A DNA stretch of 35,947 nt, from positions 1 to 35,947 of the forward strand of contig JAIRVF010000115.1 in the NCBI GenBank assembly GCA_031254035.1, given 5' to 3'. A program made the position numbers and the translations under genes. The notes under the pieces were generated by a model, which did no database searches, was not told the DNA's origin, and saw only the letters and a program-made list of their open reading frames with translations. The stretch is from Paenibacillus sp. (GTDB taxonomy: Bacteria > Bacillota > Bacilli > Paenibacillales > Paenibacillaceae). This document shows positions 1-8,001 of the stretch, piece by piece. The number at the start of each line of letters is the position of its first letter. The first letter of the stretch is position 1.

Positions 1-1
1 G

Positions 2-541
2 ATTCTTATCGAGGTACCAATCCAGGAAGGCAGCGGGCAACTGAAAAAACTGTTTAGCGGTGATGAACTATCCATCTTTTTTATTACCGAAGGCGGGGTT
101 AAAAATTACTTTAATTCCTACGTTACCGGATTTAAGGAAGATGTGATTCGTATGGTCCGCATCCGCAAACCCGAACCCGACTCAATCGGTAAAACTCAAA
201 GACGCAGCTTTTTACGGGTTAATGCGGAGCTTGAGGTTGCTGTCAAAACGGACAAGATGGTCCGGTTTCTGGCACGGACGGATGATGTGGGGGGAGGAGG
301 TCTTTCCTTTCACTGCGACGCGAGCACCCACATTTCGGAGGGAGATAAGTTATCCAGCTGGGTACTTGTGCCTTATAAAAACGGAAGTATTGAACATGTA
401 CCGTTTGAGGGTGAGATCGTGAGAATCAAGGGGTCTGAGAATCGCAAAATCTTCATGGTGAAATTTCTCTTAATTGCGGATATGGAGCGCCAAAAACTGA
501 TCCGTTATTGCTTTGAACGCCAGTTTGATTTTAGACGGTAA
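2..541 (+). CDS. ypfA: PilZ/YcgR-like flagellar brake protein (5' truncated)
   Basis: The reading frame is open from base 2, so the gene starts upstream of the window. The visible 179 residues begin inside the YcgR-type N-terminal domain and continue into a C-terminal PilZ domain. The PilZ c-di-GMP motif RRxxxR is present (QRRSFLRV, around visible residues 66-73). The second motif, usually D/NxSxxG, reads DVGGGG, so the serine position is glycine. B. subtilis YpfA (MotI/DgrA) binds c-di-GMP and brakes flagellar rotation, and it sits at this same place before ypfB and cmk, which supports the name. An internal ATG at 143 is not taken as the start because the coding frame continues upstream with good homology-like sequence. 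Function in this strain is inferred from family and synteny. Confidence 0.8.
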   Translation: MLIEVPIQEGSGQLKKLFSGDELSIFFITEGGVKNYFNSYVTGFKEDVIRMVRIRKPEPDSIGKTQRRSFLRVNAELEVAVKTDKMVRFLARTDDVGGGGLSFHCDASTHISEGDKLSSWVLVPYKNGSIEHVPFEGEIVRIKGSENRKIFMVKFLLIADMERQKLIRYCFERQFDFRR

Positions 542-626
542 AATATATGTGCTAAAATGGAACGGTTTCGAATAAAGAATTCATTTTCCGGACACAGTAA
601 TAGGAAAAATCCGGGAGTGTTTCCTT

Positions 627-845
627 ATGAACGAAAAAGAGCAGATAAGACAGTATTTGCAATTGTTTGACCGTCTGTGCCAGCAGACGGGTAAGCTGAC
701 CAAGATTATGCTGATTATTCTGATCGCGTTATTGATTTTCTTTCAAGCTGCGCTGCGTATCCATTCGCTAAGGCCATTTATTTCGCCGGTGGACAGATTG
801 GACGGGATTCCAGTAGAGCGTAGTGGCAAGGATTGGCATAAGTGA
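627..845 (+). CDS. ypfB: YpfB-like small membrane protein (DUF5359-type)
   Basis: This encodes 72 residues with one clear transmembrane stretch (residues about 27-44, IMLIILIALLIFFQAALR). A charged, Gln-rich N-terminal segment and a polar C-terminal tail flank it. A GGGAGTG ribosome binding site lies about 9 nt before the ATG. The position between the PilZ gene and cmk matches ypfB of B. subtilis, whose product is a short protein of unknown function. The name rests mainly on synteny and size because the sequence offers no catalytic motif. Confidence 0.65.
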   Translation: MNEKEQIRQYLQLFDRLCQQTGKLTKIMLIILIALLIFFQAALRIHSLRPFISPVDRLDGIPVERSGKDWHK

Positions 846-860
846 ATTCAAGAGTCTCTT

Positions 861-889
861 TTGCATCAATGTATGTTGTGTGGTATAAT
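861..889 (+). promoter_or_regulatory. Probable sigma-A promoter upstream of cmk
   Basis: TTGCAT (861-866) and TATAAT (884-889) are separated by 17 nt. The spacing is ideal and the -10 hexamer is perfect. The predicted start near 896 falls at the foot of the hairpin at 898-912. Confidence 0.6.
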
Positions 890-897
890 TTCACTAC

Positions 898-918
898 GCA
901 GGCATCGCCTGCTTTTTT
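898..918 (+). terminator. Intrinsic terminator hairpin, GCAGGC stem
   Basis: The 6-bp stem GCAGGC/GCCTGC has the loop ATC and is followed by six T residues. It can end the ypfAB transcript. It also lies directly after the promoter at 861-889, so it may act as an attenuator of cmk. The hairpin after mtrB (15687) uses the same stem. Confidence 0.7.
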
Positions 919-1042
919 CTTGAGGTGACCGGAAAGCATTGGCTCCTGAAGCCGTTTCCTAATCTTGCAAGGAAAAACTGCTTTTGCGGCGGCATTGGCC
1001 GCTGTGAATTTTCGTATGTTTTGGTTGAGGAGGAATGCCCCT

Positions 1043-1738
1043 TTGAGTAGGCAGGGGACAGAGAACAACTTGAAGATTAATATCGCAATTGATGGTCCTG
1101 CCGGGGCAGGGAAAAGCACGATCGCTCGCATGGTAGCTAAAGAGCTGTCCTACATATACGTGGATACCGGTTCCATGTACCGGGCAGTAACCTGGTATAT
1201 GCTGAAACATGGGATTTTACCGGAATTTTCCGATGAAGTGCTTCGCCATGCGCGAAATATGGTTATTGAACTGATACCGGGCGCCGATGGGCAAAAAGTG
1301 CTGGTTAATGGCCAGGATGTTTCACCACTGATCCGATCACGGGAAGTGAGCGGCATAGTATCTCAATATGCACAAAACGAAGGGCTGCGCGAACATCTGG
1401 TAGCACTTCAACGGGAGATGGCTGTCCGCAAAGGCGTTGTTATGGATGGACGAGATATCGGAACTACGGTACTCCCGGATGCAGAGTTGAAAATTTTCAT
1501 GACAGCGACTGTCCAGGAACGTGCACTTCGCCGTTTTAAAGAGCTGGGTGATGCGCAAGGATTGACCTTAGAACAGCTTGAGAAGGATATTTCGGAACGT
1601 GATCGTTTGGACGAAGGTCGTGAAGTTTCACCGCTGCGCTGCGCAGAGGATGCGATCGTGCTCGATACGACGAATATGGACATCCCTCAGGTTGTGGAAA
1701 CGATCGTTTCTTATTGCAGAACTCATACGAACTCTTAA
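1043..1738 (+). CDS. cmk: Cytidylate kinase
   Basis: The product phosphorylates CMP and dCMP to the diphosphates in pyrimidine nucleotide recycling. The P-loop IAIDGPAGAGKST lies at about residues 13-25, followed by VDTGSMYRA and the MDGRDIGTTVLPDA segment typical of bacterial CMP kinases. The start is taken as TTG at 1043 because a perfect AGGAGG lies 9 nt upstream (1028-1033). That gives 231 residues, the usual family length. A second TTG at 1070, right before the P-loop strand, is possible. The longer frame from 965 adds residues with no family counterpart. plsC follows after an 18-nt gap, as in other Bacillales. Confidence 0.95.
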   Translation: MSRQGTENNLKINIAIDGPAGAGKSTIARMVAKELSYIYVDTGSMYRAVTWYMLKHGILPEFSDEVLRHARNMVIELIPGADGQKVLVNGQDVSPLIRSREVSGIVSQYAQNEGLREHLVALQREMAVRKGVVMDGRDIGTTVLPDAELKIFMTATVQERALRRFKELGDAQGLTLEQLEKDISERDRLDEGREVSPLRCAEDAIVLDTTNMDIPQVVETIVSYCRTHTNS

Positions 1739-1756
1739 GGATGGGGAGAAGGAAGC

Positions 1757-2347
1757 ATGTTTTATGTTTTTTGCCGGGGATTGCTGCGCGCATTGTTTGC
1801 CGTGATGTATCGCCTGGAAGCGGTTGGCAAGGAAAACATACCAGAAGAGGGCGGAGTTCTGCTCTGTTCGAATCATATCAGCGTACGTGATCCGATTACG
1901 GTCGGTATCAAAATTGATCGCCAAGTCAAGTTCATGGCTAAAGCGGAGCTTTTTAAAGTACCGGTCTTAGGCATGATTGTTACCAATTTAGGCGCATTTC
2001 CGGTCAAACGTGGAGGCGTCAGTAAGGAATCATTCAAAACGTCCCTGAAGATTTTAAAAAGTGGAGAAGTCATGGGGATTTTTCCCGAAGGGACACGAAA
2101 TTCCGATAGTGGAGCGGCCAAGAGAGGCGCTGCGACTTTTGCTCTTCGCAGCGGAGCTGCAGTGGTACCGGCTGCGATTATTGGCAATTACAAGCTTTTC
2201 CGTAAAATGAAAGTGATATATGGCAAACCGATTGATATATCCGAATTTGCGGACATGGAATCGGGAGAAGCCATTGAGGCTGTAAGCGACAAAATGATGT
2301 CGCGGATCCGCGAGATGCAGCAAACCGGAAAGCCAACACTGAATTAA
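1757..2347 (+). CDS. plsC: 1-acyl-sn-glycerol-3-phosphate acyltransferase
   Basis: The product acylates lysophosphatidic acid to phosphatidic acid at the inner membrane face, the second acylation step of phospholipid synthesis. The catalytic HX4D box is visible as NHISVRD (around residues 38-44). The glycerol-phosphate-binding FPEGTRN box is near residue 112, and a GAFPVKRGG block lies between them. The length is 196 residues, normal for the short bacterial PlsC class. The ribosome binding site GGGGAGAAGG precedes the ATG. plsY, the enzyme for the previous acylation, lies 3 kb downstream, so the region is rich in phospholipid genes. Confidence 0.92.
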   Translation: MFYVFCRGLLRALFAVMYRLEAVGKENIPEEGGVLLCSNHISVRDPITVGIKIDRQVKFMAKAELFKVPVLGMIVTNLGAFPVKRGGVSKESFKTSLKILKSGEVMGIFPEGTRNSDSGAAKRGAATFALRSGAAVVPAAIIGNYKLFRKMKVIYGKPIDISEFADMESGEAIEAVSDKMMSRIREMQQTGKPTLN

Positions 2348-2471
2348 TATCGCTTTATTGCATGAAGGCAATCATTTATTGGGAAGATATTAAACACATA
2401 TGTGAATGTTTTGAACTCTGCGTCAGCAGGTTTGAATAAATGGTTTTTTTTGAATTGAGGAGGGCATTGAC

Positions 2472-3698
2472 ATGTCGGAAGAGACAAAAAATCAGGAAGC
2501 TGAAGTGAATCAAGAGGAAATGGACCAATTCGTATCCTTGAAAAAAGGGGACACCGTTAAAGGTTCGATCGTCAAGCTGGAGGACAACCAGGCTTATGTA
2601 AGCATTGGATATAAATATGACGGTGTGATTCCGATCCGCGAACTGTCTTCCGTACATCTGGACAACGCATCTGATGCGGTTCAGATCGGTCAGGAAGTGG
2701 AGTGCAAAGTGGTCAGCATCGATGACGAAAAGGAAAAGCTCGTTCTTTCCAAACGCGCGATCGACAGCGAAAATGCTTGGGAAGAGCTTGAGAAGCATTT
2801 TGAAGCCCAAGATGTAATCGAAGTAACCGTAGCAGACGTTGTTAAAGGCGGCTTGGTTGCTGACGTAGGCGTACGCGGCTTCGTCCCTGCTTCCATGGTG
2901 GAGCGTCATTTTGTAGAAGATTTCAGCGATTATAAAGGTCGCACGCTGCGCGTAAAAGTAAAAGAAATCGACCGTGAAAACAACAAGGTTATTCTTTCGC
3001 AAAAAGACGTGCTCGATGCGGAATTCGAAGCAAACAAGCAAAAATTGATGTCCGAGCTTCAAGAAGGACAAGAGCTTGAAGGTACCGTACAACGTTTGAC
3101 CCAATTCGGAGCATTTGTTGATGTAGGCGGTGTAGACGGATTGGTTCACGTATCTGAAATGGCATGGAACCATGTTGAAAAACCTGCCGACGTTGTTTCC
3201 GAAGGGGACAAAGTAAAGGTTAAGATTCTGAAAGTGGACCCTGAAAAAGGCAAAATCAGCCTCAGCATGAAGGCTGCACAACCTGGTCCTTGGGATTCTG
3301 CCGCTGGGAAATTCAATACTGGTGATGTAGTAACCGGCGAAGTTAAACGTCTTGTGACTTTTGGTGCATTCGTCGAACTTGCTCCAGGCGTCGAAGGACT
3401 TGTGCATATTTCCCAAATCTCTCATAAACATATCGGAACTCCGCATGAAGTCCTGAAAGAAGGACAAGAAGTTCAAGTGAAAATCTTGGACATCAATGCG
3501 GCGGAGAAACGCGTAAGCCTCAGCATCAAGGAAACAGAAGAAGCTCCGGCAGCTGCACCTAGACCGGAAAGAACTGCTAAGAGCAGCAGCAACCACAAAA
3601 ATGAGCTTAAGGACAATCCTAACGTATCTCTGAGCAACGAAGGCCTCAGTGTTACGCTTGGGGATCGTTTTGGAGACATACTAAGCAAATTCAAATGA
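2472..3698 (+). CDS. ypfD: S1 RNA-binding domain protein (YpfD / small-subunit protein S1 homologue)
   Basis: This 408-residue protein carries four consecutive S1 (OB-fold) domains. They begin near residues 18, 104, 189 and 274, and the last two have clear signatures (GAFVDVGGVDGLVHVSE and GAFVELAPGVEGLVHIS). The C-terminal tail is Ala/Pro/Ser-rich and polar. Low-GC Gram-positives have shorter S1 relatives than the six-domain E. coli RpsA, and B. subtilis YpfD occupies this place after cmk. It probably binds mRNA or ribosomes, but the precise role is not settled. The AGGAGGG ribosome binding site is strong and the gene ends in a clear terminator, so it is probably well expressed. Confidence 0.9.
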   Translation: MSEETKNQEAEVNQEEMDQFVSLKKGDTVKGSIVKLEDNQAYVSIGYKYDGVIPIRELSSVHLDNASDAVQIGQEVECKVVSIDDEKEKLVLSKRAIDSENAWEELEKHFEAQDVIEVTVADVVKGGLVADVGVRGFVPASMVERHFVEDFSDYKGRTLRVKVKEIDRENNKVILSQKDVLDAEFEANKQKLMSELQEGQELEGTVQRLTQFGAFVDVGGVDGLVHVSEMAWNHVEKPADVVSEGDKVKVKILKVDPEKGKISLSMKAAQPGPWDSAAGKFNTGDVVTGEVKRLVTFGAFVELAPGVEGLVHISQISHKHIGTPHEVLKEGQEVQVKILDINAAEKRVSLSIKETEEAPAAAPRPERTAKSSSNHKNELKDNPNVSLSNEGLSVTLGDRFGDILSKFK

Positions 3699-3718
3699 TT
3701 GTTGCAGTCTCGGAAATG

Positions 3719-3758
3719 AACAGCGGCGAACTCTTCATCGGGTTCGCCGCTGTTTTAC
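3719..3758 (+). terminator. Intrinsic terminator after ypfD
   Basis: A 13-bp perfect stem (AACAGCGGCGAAC at 3719-3731 with GTTCGCCGCTGTT at 3742-3754) has a 10-nt loop and is followed by a T-rich stretch. Confidence 0.85.
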
Positions 3759-3918
3759 ATTTTTCTGCACAAACAAGGGGTTTATTTCGCAAAATACGCA
3801 TGGAATCCCTTTTCTTCGGGAAAATAGGATTAATGTGAGGAACCTCATATGAAACGTTAGCCAAAATAAGCGTTTTTTGCTATGATGATAATCGTAAGTA
3901 TTGACAGGAGGAGTGAAT

Positions 3919-5241
3919 ATGGCAAGACCTGTAGTTGCTATCGTTGGTAGGCCAAACGTTGGTAAATCAACCATTTTCAACCGTTTGATTGGCGATAGGC
4001 TGGCCATCGTGGAAGATAAACCGGGGATTACCCGTGATCGGATTTATGGAGTATCCGAATGGAACGGCAAGCCGTTCAGCGTCATTGATACCGGAGGTAT
4101 TGAAATTGACGGAGATGATTTCATATTAAAATCCATCCGCATGCAAGCTGAGCTTGCGATTGAGGAAGCGGATGTTATTGTGTTTATGTGCGACGCCAAA
4201 AGCGGAGTAACGCAATCTGACGAGGAAGTAGCGCAAATTTTATTCCGTTCAGGTAAACCTATCGTCTTGGCTGTGAACAAGGTGGATAACCTTAGCCGTC
4301 ATGACGAGATTTATGAATTTTACAGCCTTGGATTCGGAGACCCGATTGCGATATCCGGAAGCCACGGAACAGGTATCGGCGACTTGCTTGATGCAATCGT
4401 GGAAATATTACCTGAACTGAATGATGATGAATATGATGAGGATGTTATCCGTGTCGCCTTGATCGGACGTCCAAACGTCGGCAAATCCTCGCTAGTAAAC
4501 GCCATTCTCGGCGAAGAGCGCGTTATTGTCAGCGACATCGCAGGTACAACAAGGGATGCCATTGACACGCCTTTTGAGCAAGACGGACAACGTTACGTGT
4601 TGATCGATACGGCTGGCATGCGCAAACGCGGCAAGGTGTACGAAACAACCGAGAAATACAGCGTTATGCGTGCAATGCGTGCCATTGAGCGTGCGGATGT
4701 CGTGTTGATTGTTATAAACGGCGAAGAAGGCATTATCGACCAGGACAAACATATCGCTGGATATGCGTATGAAGCCGGCAAAGCTTCTATTTTTGTGGTG
4801 AATAAATGGGATGTCGTCGACAAGGACGATAAAACAATGCACCAGTTCGAACAAAAGATCCGCGACCATTTTCTTTTCATGACCTATGCACCGATCGTGT
4901 TTTTGTCTGCCAAGACAAAATCTCGTCTGCAAAAATTGCTTCCGGTCGTGCAGCATGTGGCCGAGCAGCATTCGGTCCGCGTTCAAACACATCTCCTTAA
5001 CGATGTCGTTTCCGATGCGGTAGCGATCAACCCTCCTCCAACGGACAAAGGAAGGCGTTTGCGTATTAACTATGTGACTCAGGTGGCCGTGAAGCCTCCT
5101 ACCATAGTTGTATTTGTTAATGATCCTGAAATAATGCATTTCTCCTACGAACGGTACCTGGAGAACAAAATACGGAGTGCGTTTGATTTTGAGGGTACCC
5201 CGATCAGGATCTTTACGCGGCGTAAATCCGATGAAAGTTAG
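3919..5241 (+). CDS. der: Ribosome biogenesis GTPase Der (EngA)
   Basis: The product is an essential tandem-domain GTPase for late 50S subunit assembly. Two complete G domains are visible. The first has GRPNVGKS (about residues 10-17), DTGG and NKVD. The second has GRPNVGKS (near 183), DTAG and NKWD. A C-terminal KH-like domain follows from about residue 350. The start is ATG 3919 (MARPVVAIVGRPN), 7 nt after AGGAGG, giving 440 residues as in other Der proteins. An upstream in-frame TTG at 3901 would put the ribosome binding site inside the gene. plsY follows after 11 nt. Confidence 0.97.
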   Translation: MARPVVAIVGRPNVGKSTIFNRLIGDRLAIVEDKPGITRDRIYGVSEWNGKPFSVIDTGGIEIDGDDFILKSIRMQAELAIEEADVIVFMCDAKSGVTQSDEEVAQILFRSGKPIVLAVNKVDNLSRHDEIYEFYSLGFGDPIAISGSHGTGIGDLLDAIVEILPELNDDEYDEDVIRVALIGRPNVGKSSLVNAILGEERVIVSDIAGTTRDAIDTPFEQDGQRYVLIDTAGMRKRGKVYETTEKYSVMRAMRAIERADVVLIVINGEEGIIDQDKHIAGYAYEAGKASIFVVNKWDVVDKDDKTMHQFEQKIRDHFLFMTYAPIVFLSAKTKSRLQKLLPVVQHVAEQHSVRVQTHLLNDVVSDAVAINPPPTDKGRRLRINYVTQVAVKPPTIVVFVNDPEIMHFSYERYLENKIRSAFDFEGTPIRIFTRRKSDES

Positions 5242-5252
5242 GGGAGAATAGA

Positions 5253-5888
5253 GTGATTCTACAGATCATAGCTATTGTAATAAGTTATCTGCTCGGCTCT
5301 ATCAGCTTTAGTGTCGTGCTGGCAAAGCTTCTTAAAGGCATTGATATCCGCCAGCATGGCAGCGGCAATGCGGGAGCGACCAATACACTTCGAATTTTGG
5401 GCAAAGGGCCGGCGATCGCCGTGCTCCTGCTCGATGTTCTGAAAGGTATCGCCGCCGTGTGGCTCGGTAAATGGCTTGGAGGCGGAAACGAATGGATTCC
5501 TGCGTTGTGCGGGATCGCTGCGATCATCGGTCATAACTGGCCTGTCTATTTTCACTTCCGCGGAGGCAAGGGGATTGCCACGACTATTGGTGTCATGGCC
5601 ACCCTCAGCTTTTTCCCGGCTTTGTATGCCGGTATTATCGCGATTCTATTGATCGTAATTACGCGTTATGTATCTCTTGGCTCGCTCGTTTTTGTAGCGC
5701 TTACCCCTATCTCTCTATTTATTTTTGGCTTAATCTATAATTTTGATTGGCCTATCTTTTGGTCCAGCTTCGTCATTTGTTTGTTTGCCTTCTGGAGACA
5801 TCGCAGCAACATTGTGAAAATTGCTCAAGGTCGGGAAAACAAAATTGGCTCCGGAGGCACCAAAGGAGGAAAGAGAATTGTCAAATAA
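5253..5888 (+). CDS. plsY: Glycerol-3-phosphate acyltransferase PlsY
   Basis: The product is an integral membrane enzyme that transfers an acyl group from acyl-phosphate to glycerol 3-phosphate, the first step of phospholipid synthesis in Gram-positives. Conserved motifs are GSISFSVVLAK, the GSGNAGATNTLR loop (about residues 37-48) and HFRGGKGIATTIG (about 101-113). About five hydrophobic segments are visible. The start is GTG at 5253. The length of 211 residues is typical. The end overlaps gpsA, which makes its substrate glycerol 3-phosphate, so the pair is functionally matched. Confidence 0.95.
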   Translation: MILQIIAIVISYLLGSISFSVVLAKLLKGIDIRQHGSGNAGATNTLRILGKGPAIAVLLLDVLKGIAAVWLGKWLGGGNEWIPALCGIAAIIGHNWPVYFHFRGGKGIATTIGVMATLSFFPALYAGIIAILLIVITRYVSLGSLVFVALTPISLFIFGLIYNFDWPIFWSSFVICLFAFWRHRSNIVKIAQGRENKIGSGGTKGGKRIVK

Positions 5889-6918
5889 AGTGGCTGTACT
5901 TGTTGCCGGCAGCTGGGGGACGGCTCTGGCTAGCGTGCTCGCTGTCAATCATCCGGAAGTGATGATCTGGAGCCGAAGTAGTGAACAGGTACAAGAAATT
6001 AACGAAAAGCATGTGAACAGCCGGTATTTACCTGAGGTTGCCTTGCCTGTGAATTTGAAAGCGACAACCAACATGGAAGAAGCAGTGGCGGGTGCGACTG
6101 CAGTGCTGATTGTTGCTCCTTCCAAAGCGATGCGCGAGGTTTCGCGGTCGCTTAAAGCTTATTGGCATCAGGATATGCTATGCATTCACGCTACAAAGGG
6201 GTTTGAAACGGAAACCTTAAAGCGGATGTCCACGGTCATTTCAGAAGAACTTGGCTGTACGGAAGGCGATATTGTCGTTCTCTCCGGACCCAGTCATGCG
6301 GAGGAAGTGGTCCGCCGCTGCCCTACCACCGTGGTTGTAGCCTCCTCCAACCAGAGCGCTGCAGCAGCAGCACAGGATTTGTTCATGAACGCGGATTTCC
6401 GCGTGTATACGAACCGGGATATGCTTGGGGTCGAATTGGCGGGAGCGTTGAAGAACATTATTGCGCTTGGCGCGGGTATGTCGGATGGGATAGGTTTCGG
6501 CGATAACGCTAAGGCGGCACTCTTAACCCGCGGCCTTGCAGAAATCACTCGCATTGGTGTCGAACTTGGGGCCAATCCGCTTACATTTGCCGGCCTGGCG
6601 GGCATTGGCGACCTGGTTGTTACCGCTACAAGTCGTCATAGCCGCAACTGGAGAGCGGGATCACTGCTTGGGCAAGGGATGAAGCTGGATGATGTTCTGA
6701 GCTCCATGGGCATGGTAGTGGAAGGCATTCGTACGACTAAGGCGGCCCATACGATCTCGGAAAAGTATGGCGTTCAAATGCCTATTGCCGAGCAGCTGTA
6801 TCAAGTGCTTTTTGAAAACAAAGATCCGCGGATTGCAGTGGAAGCGCTCATGGGACGTGATCCGAAAACGGAAATGGAGTCCATGAAACTCAAAACTTGG
6901 GAACAATGGCATAGCTAA
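5878..6918 (+). CDS. gpsA: NAD(P)-dependent glycerol-3-phosphate dehydrogenase
   Basis: The product reduces dihydroxyacetone phosphate to sn-glycerol 3-phosphate. Visible family blocks are LSGPSHAEEV (about residues 137-146), the catalytic-lysine region GALKNIIALGAGMSDG (about 187-202) and the GLAGIGDLVVTATS region (about 239-252). The start is TTG at 5878, 7 nt after AAAGGAGGA, and it overlaps the end of plsY by 11 nt. The resulting 346 residues fit the family. The N-terminal dinucleotide-binding motif is odd: it reads VAGSWG where GAGSWG is expected, so the first glycine is valine (codon GTT). Confidence 0.95.
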   Translation: MSNKVAVLVAGSWGTALASVLAVNHPEVMIWSRSSEQVQEINEKHVNSRYLPEVALPVNLKATTNMEEAVAGATAVLIVAPSKAMREVSRSLKAYWHQDMLCIHATKGFETETLKRMSTVISEELGCTEGDIVVLSGPSHAEEVVRRCPTTVVVASSNQSAAAAAQDLFMNADFRVYTNRDMLGVELAGALKNIIALGAGMSDGIGFGDNAKAALLTRGLAEITRIGVELGANPLTFAGLAGIGDLVVTATSRHSRNWRAGSLLGQGMKLDDVLSSMGMVVEGIRTTKAAHTISEKYGVQMPIAEQLYQVLFENKDPRIAVEALMGRDPKTEMESMKLKTWEQWHS

Positions 6919-6984
6919 TCCCTTTCACCTTTTAAGGTTAGCCCTCATATATATATTTTGAGGACTGCCGGAGGAGGGGAGAAG

Positions 6985-7260
6985 ATGAGCAAAAATTTTT
7001 CCAAGGACGTGCTGAACGTTGTCAACAAGAAATCTGGAAAGCACATCTCGGAAAGCGCCGTTAAAAAGCTAGCCAGTACTGTAAAACCTTCTACAATGCA
7101 AAATGAGACCCAGCTCCGCCAACTGATCAAGCAGGTGTCCGCGATGGCCAACGTCCCAGTCAGCGAAGAAACCATAAAGGATATCGTGAGCGCGGTCAAG
7201 AAAAGCGGAATGAATCCGCAAAACATGGAATCTCTAATGAAATTAATGATCAAGAAATAA
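6985..7260 (+). CDS. spoVIF: Stage VI sporulation protein F
   Basis: This encodes a 91-residue basic protein with the SpoVIF pattern: a short N-terminal helix, then QLRQLIKQVSAMANVPVSEE in the middle and a Met/Lys-rich C terminus. In B. subtilis, SpoVIF is needed for spore coat assembly and resistance under late mother-cell control. The start ATG at 6985 follows a strong AGGAGGGGA site. An in-frame TTG at 6958 would place that site inside the gene. The gene stands 66 nt after gpsA, so it may be co-transcribed or carry its own sporulation promoter; no confident promoter was seen. Confidence 0.8.
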   Translation: MSKNFSKDVLNVVNKKSGKHISESAVKKLASTVKPSTMQNETQLRQLIKQVSAMANVPVSEETIKDIVSAVKKSGMNPQNMESLMKLMIKK

Positions 7261-7284
7261 CACGGGTTGACGTACAAAGGGCAA

Positions 7285-7328
7285 AAGTCGACGAAGCCTC
7301 GCGGCTCCCGAGACTTTATGCTCTTTTT
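7285..7328 (+). terminator. Probable terminator after spoVIF
   Basis: The imperfect stem AAGTC...GACTT with an inner GCC-TCGC-GGC hairpin (7285-7316) is followed by CTCTTTTTT. Internal loops make it weaker than the other terminators in this window. Confidence 0.45.
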
Positions 7329-7417
7329 TCAGATTCTGGACGAACTTCTTCAATAAGTAAGTCGACAAGTTTCATGATATAATACGTTTATATATAAAGA
7401 ATGGAGAATCAGAACCT

Positions 7418-7597
7418 ATGGATCCGATGACTAAAATGTGGGTTTCCCTGATTGCCATCCTGGTAATGGGCTTATCCGTCTTTTTGATAACATTTGCTCG
7501 TACCAAAACGACCGGCATACTCCGTGGGACGTTATCTTTTGTAGCGTTTATCATTATGGTGGTCGGATTTATCGGTGGAATGGCGGCGTTGATGTGA
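7418..7597 (+). CDS. Small membrane protein, DUF2768 / YphE-like
   Basis: The 59 residues start MDPMTKMWVSL and contain two hydrophobic helices (about residues 8-24 and 37-57) separated by the basic loop ARTKTTGILRG. The size, two-helix plan and position between gpsA and spoIVA match B. subtilis YphE. The stop codon overlaps the start of the next gene (ATGTGATG), so the two are translationally coupled. A TATAAT at 7378-7383 lies upstream without a good -35 box. The function is unknown, and coupling to a ferredoxin is the only contextual hint. Confidence 0.75.
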   Translation: MDPMTKMWVSLIAILVMGLSVFLITFARTKTTGILRGTLSFVAFIIMVVGFIGGMAALM

Positions 7598-7974
7598 TGA
7601 AGCGATTCGGCATATTTTTTAACAAAAAAAAGCCGGTATCGGAAACCTCTGTGTCGGAAAATAACGGATCTCTGGAAGCCACCATGCAGCTCATGGGAAG
7701 AACGGTCGAAAAAATGGTCGTACCCGAAGCGGGGAAAACCATTCTTCAGCATGCAAAAGATCATGATGTGGACTGGCAGCATATGTGCACACGAGGTACA
7801 TGTGCTCGCTGCAGATGTCAGGTGATTGAGGGGGCTGAATTTTTGGAGGAGCCTACGCAAGCGGAACACCGCCGTTTGGATCCCGAAGAATTCGATGAAG
7901 GATTCCGTCTTGGCTGTCAAGCCATCGTGAAGGTACCAGGGAAAATTGTCGCGCGTAACAAAACTTATTTTTAG
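7597..7974 (+). CDS. 2Fe-2S ferredoxin-type protein (first copy)
   Basis: The product is 125 residues. An N-terminal basic and Ser-rich leader of about 30 residues precedes a plant-type ferredoxin fold. The cluster-binding cysteines are CTRGTCARC (CX4CX2C) and a fourth cysteine 34 residues later in RLGCQ, the expected spacing for a [2Fe-2S] cluster. Translation is coupled to the DUF2768 gene by a 1-nt overlap. The partner reductase is not in the window. The second ferredoxin of this cluster (8643) has the same 34-residue gap but a CX5CX2C first motif, so the two are diverged paralogues rather than a recent duplication. Confidence 0.85.
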   Translation: MKRFGIFFNKKKPVSETSVSENNGSLEATMQLMGRTVEKMVVPEAGKTILQHAKDHDVDWQHMCTRGTCARCRCQVIEGAEFLEEPTQAEHRRLDPEEFDEGFRLGCQAIVKVPGKIVARNKTYF

Positions 7975-8001
7975 ACAGATTGCCGGATAGGAGAGTTGGT
8001 C

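Noticed and set aside
965..1042. Longer N terminus of Cmk from 965
   Set aside because: A perfect AGGAGG lies inside this stretch, 9 nt before the TTG at 1043, and the extra residues have no family counterpart.
2376..3596. Long minus-strand open frame (406 codons) opposite ypfD
   Set aside because: It is Phe/Tyr/His-rich with no family pattern, and it is the antisense shadow of the four-domain S1 gene, whose frame and signals are clear.
4492..5139. Minus-strand open frame (215 codons) opposite der
   Set aside because: Composition is typical of antisense reading (His/Asn-rich) and it lies wholly inside der.
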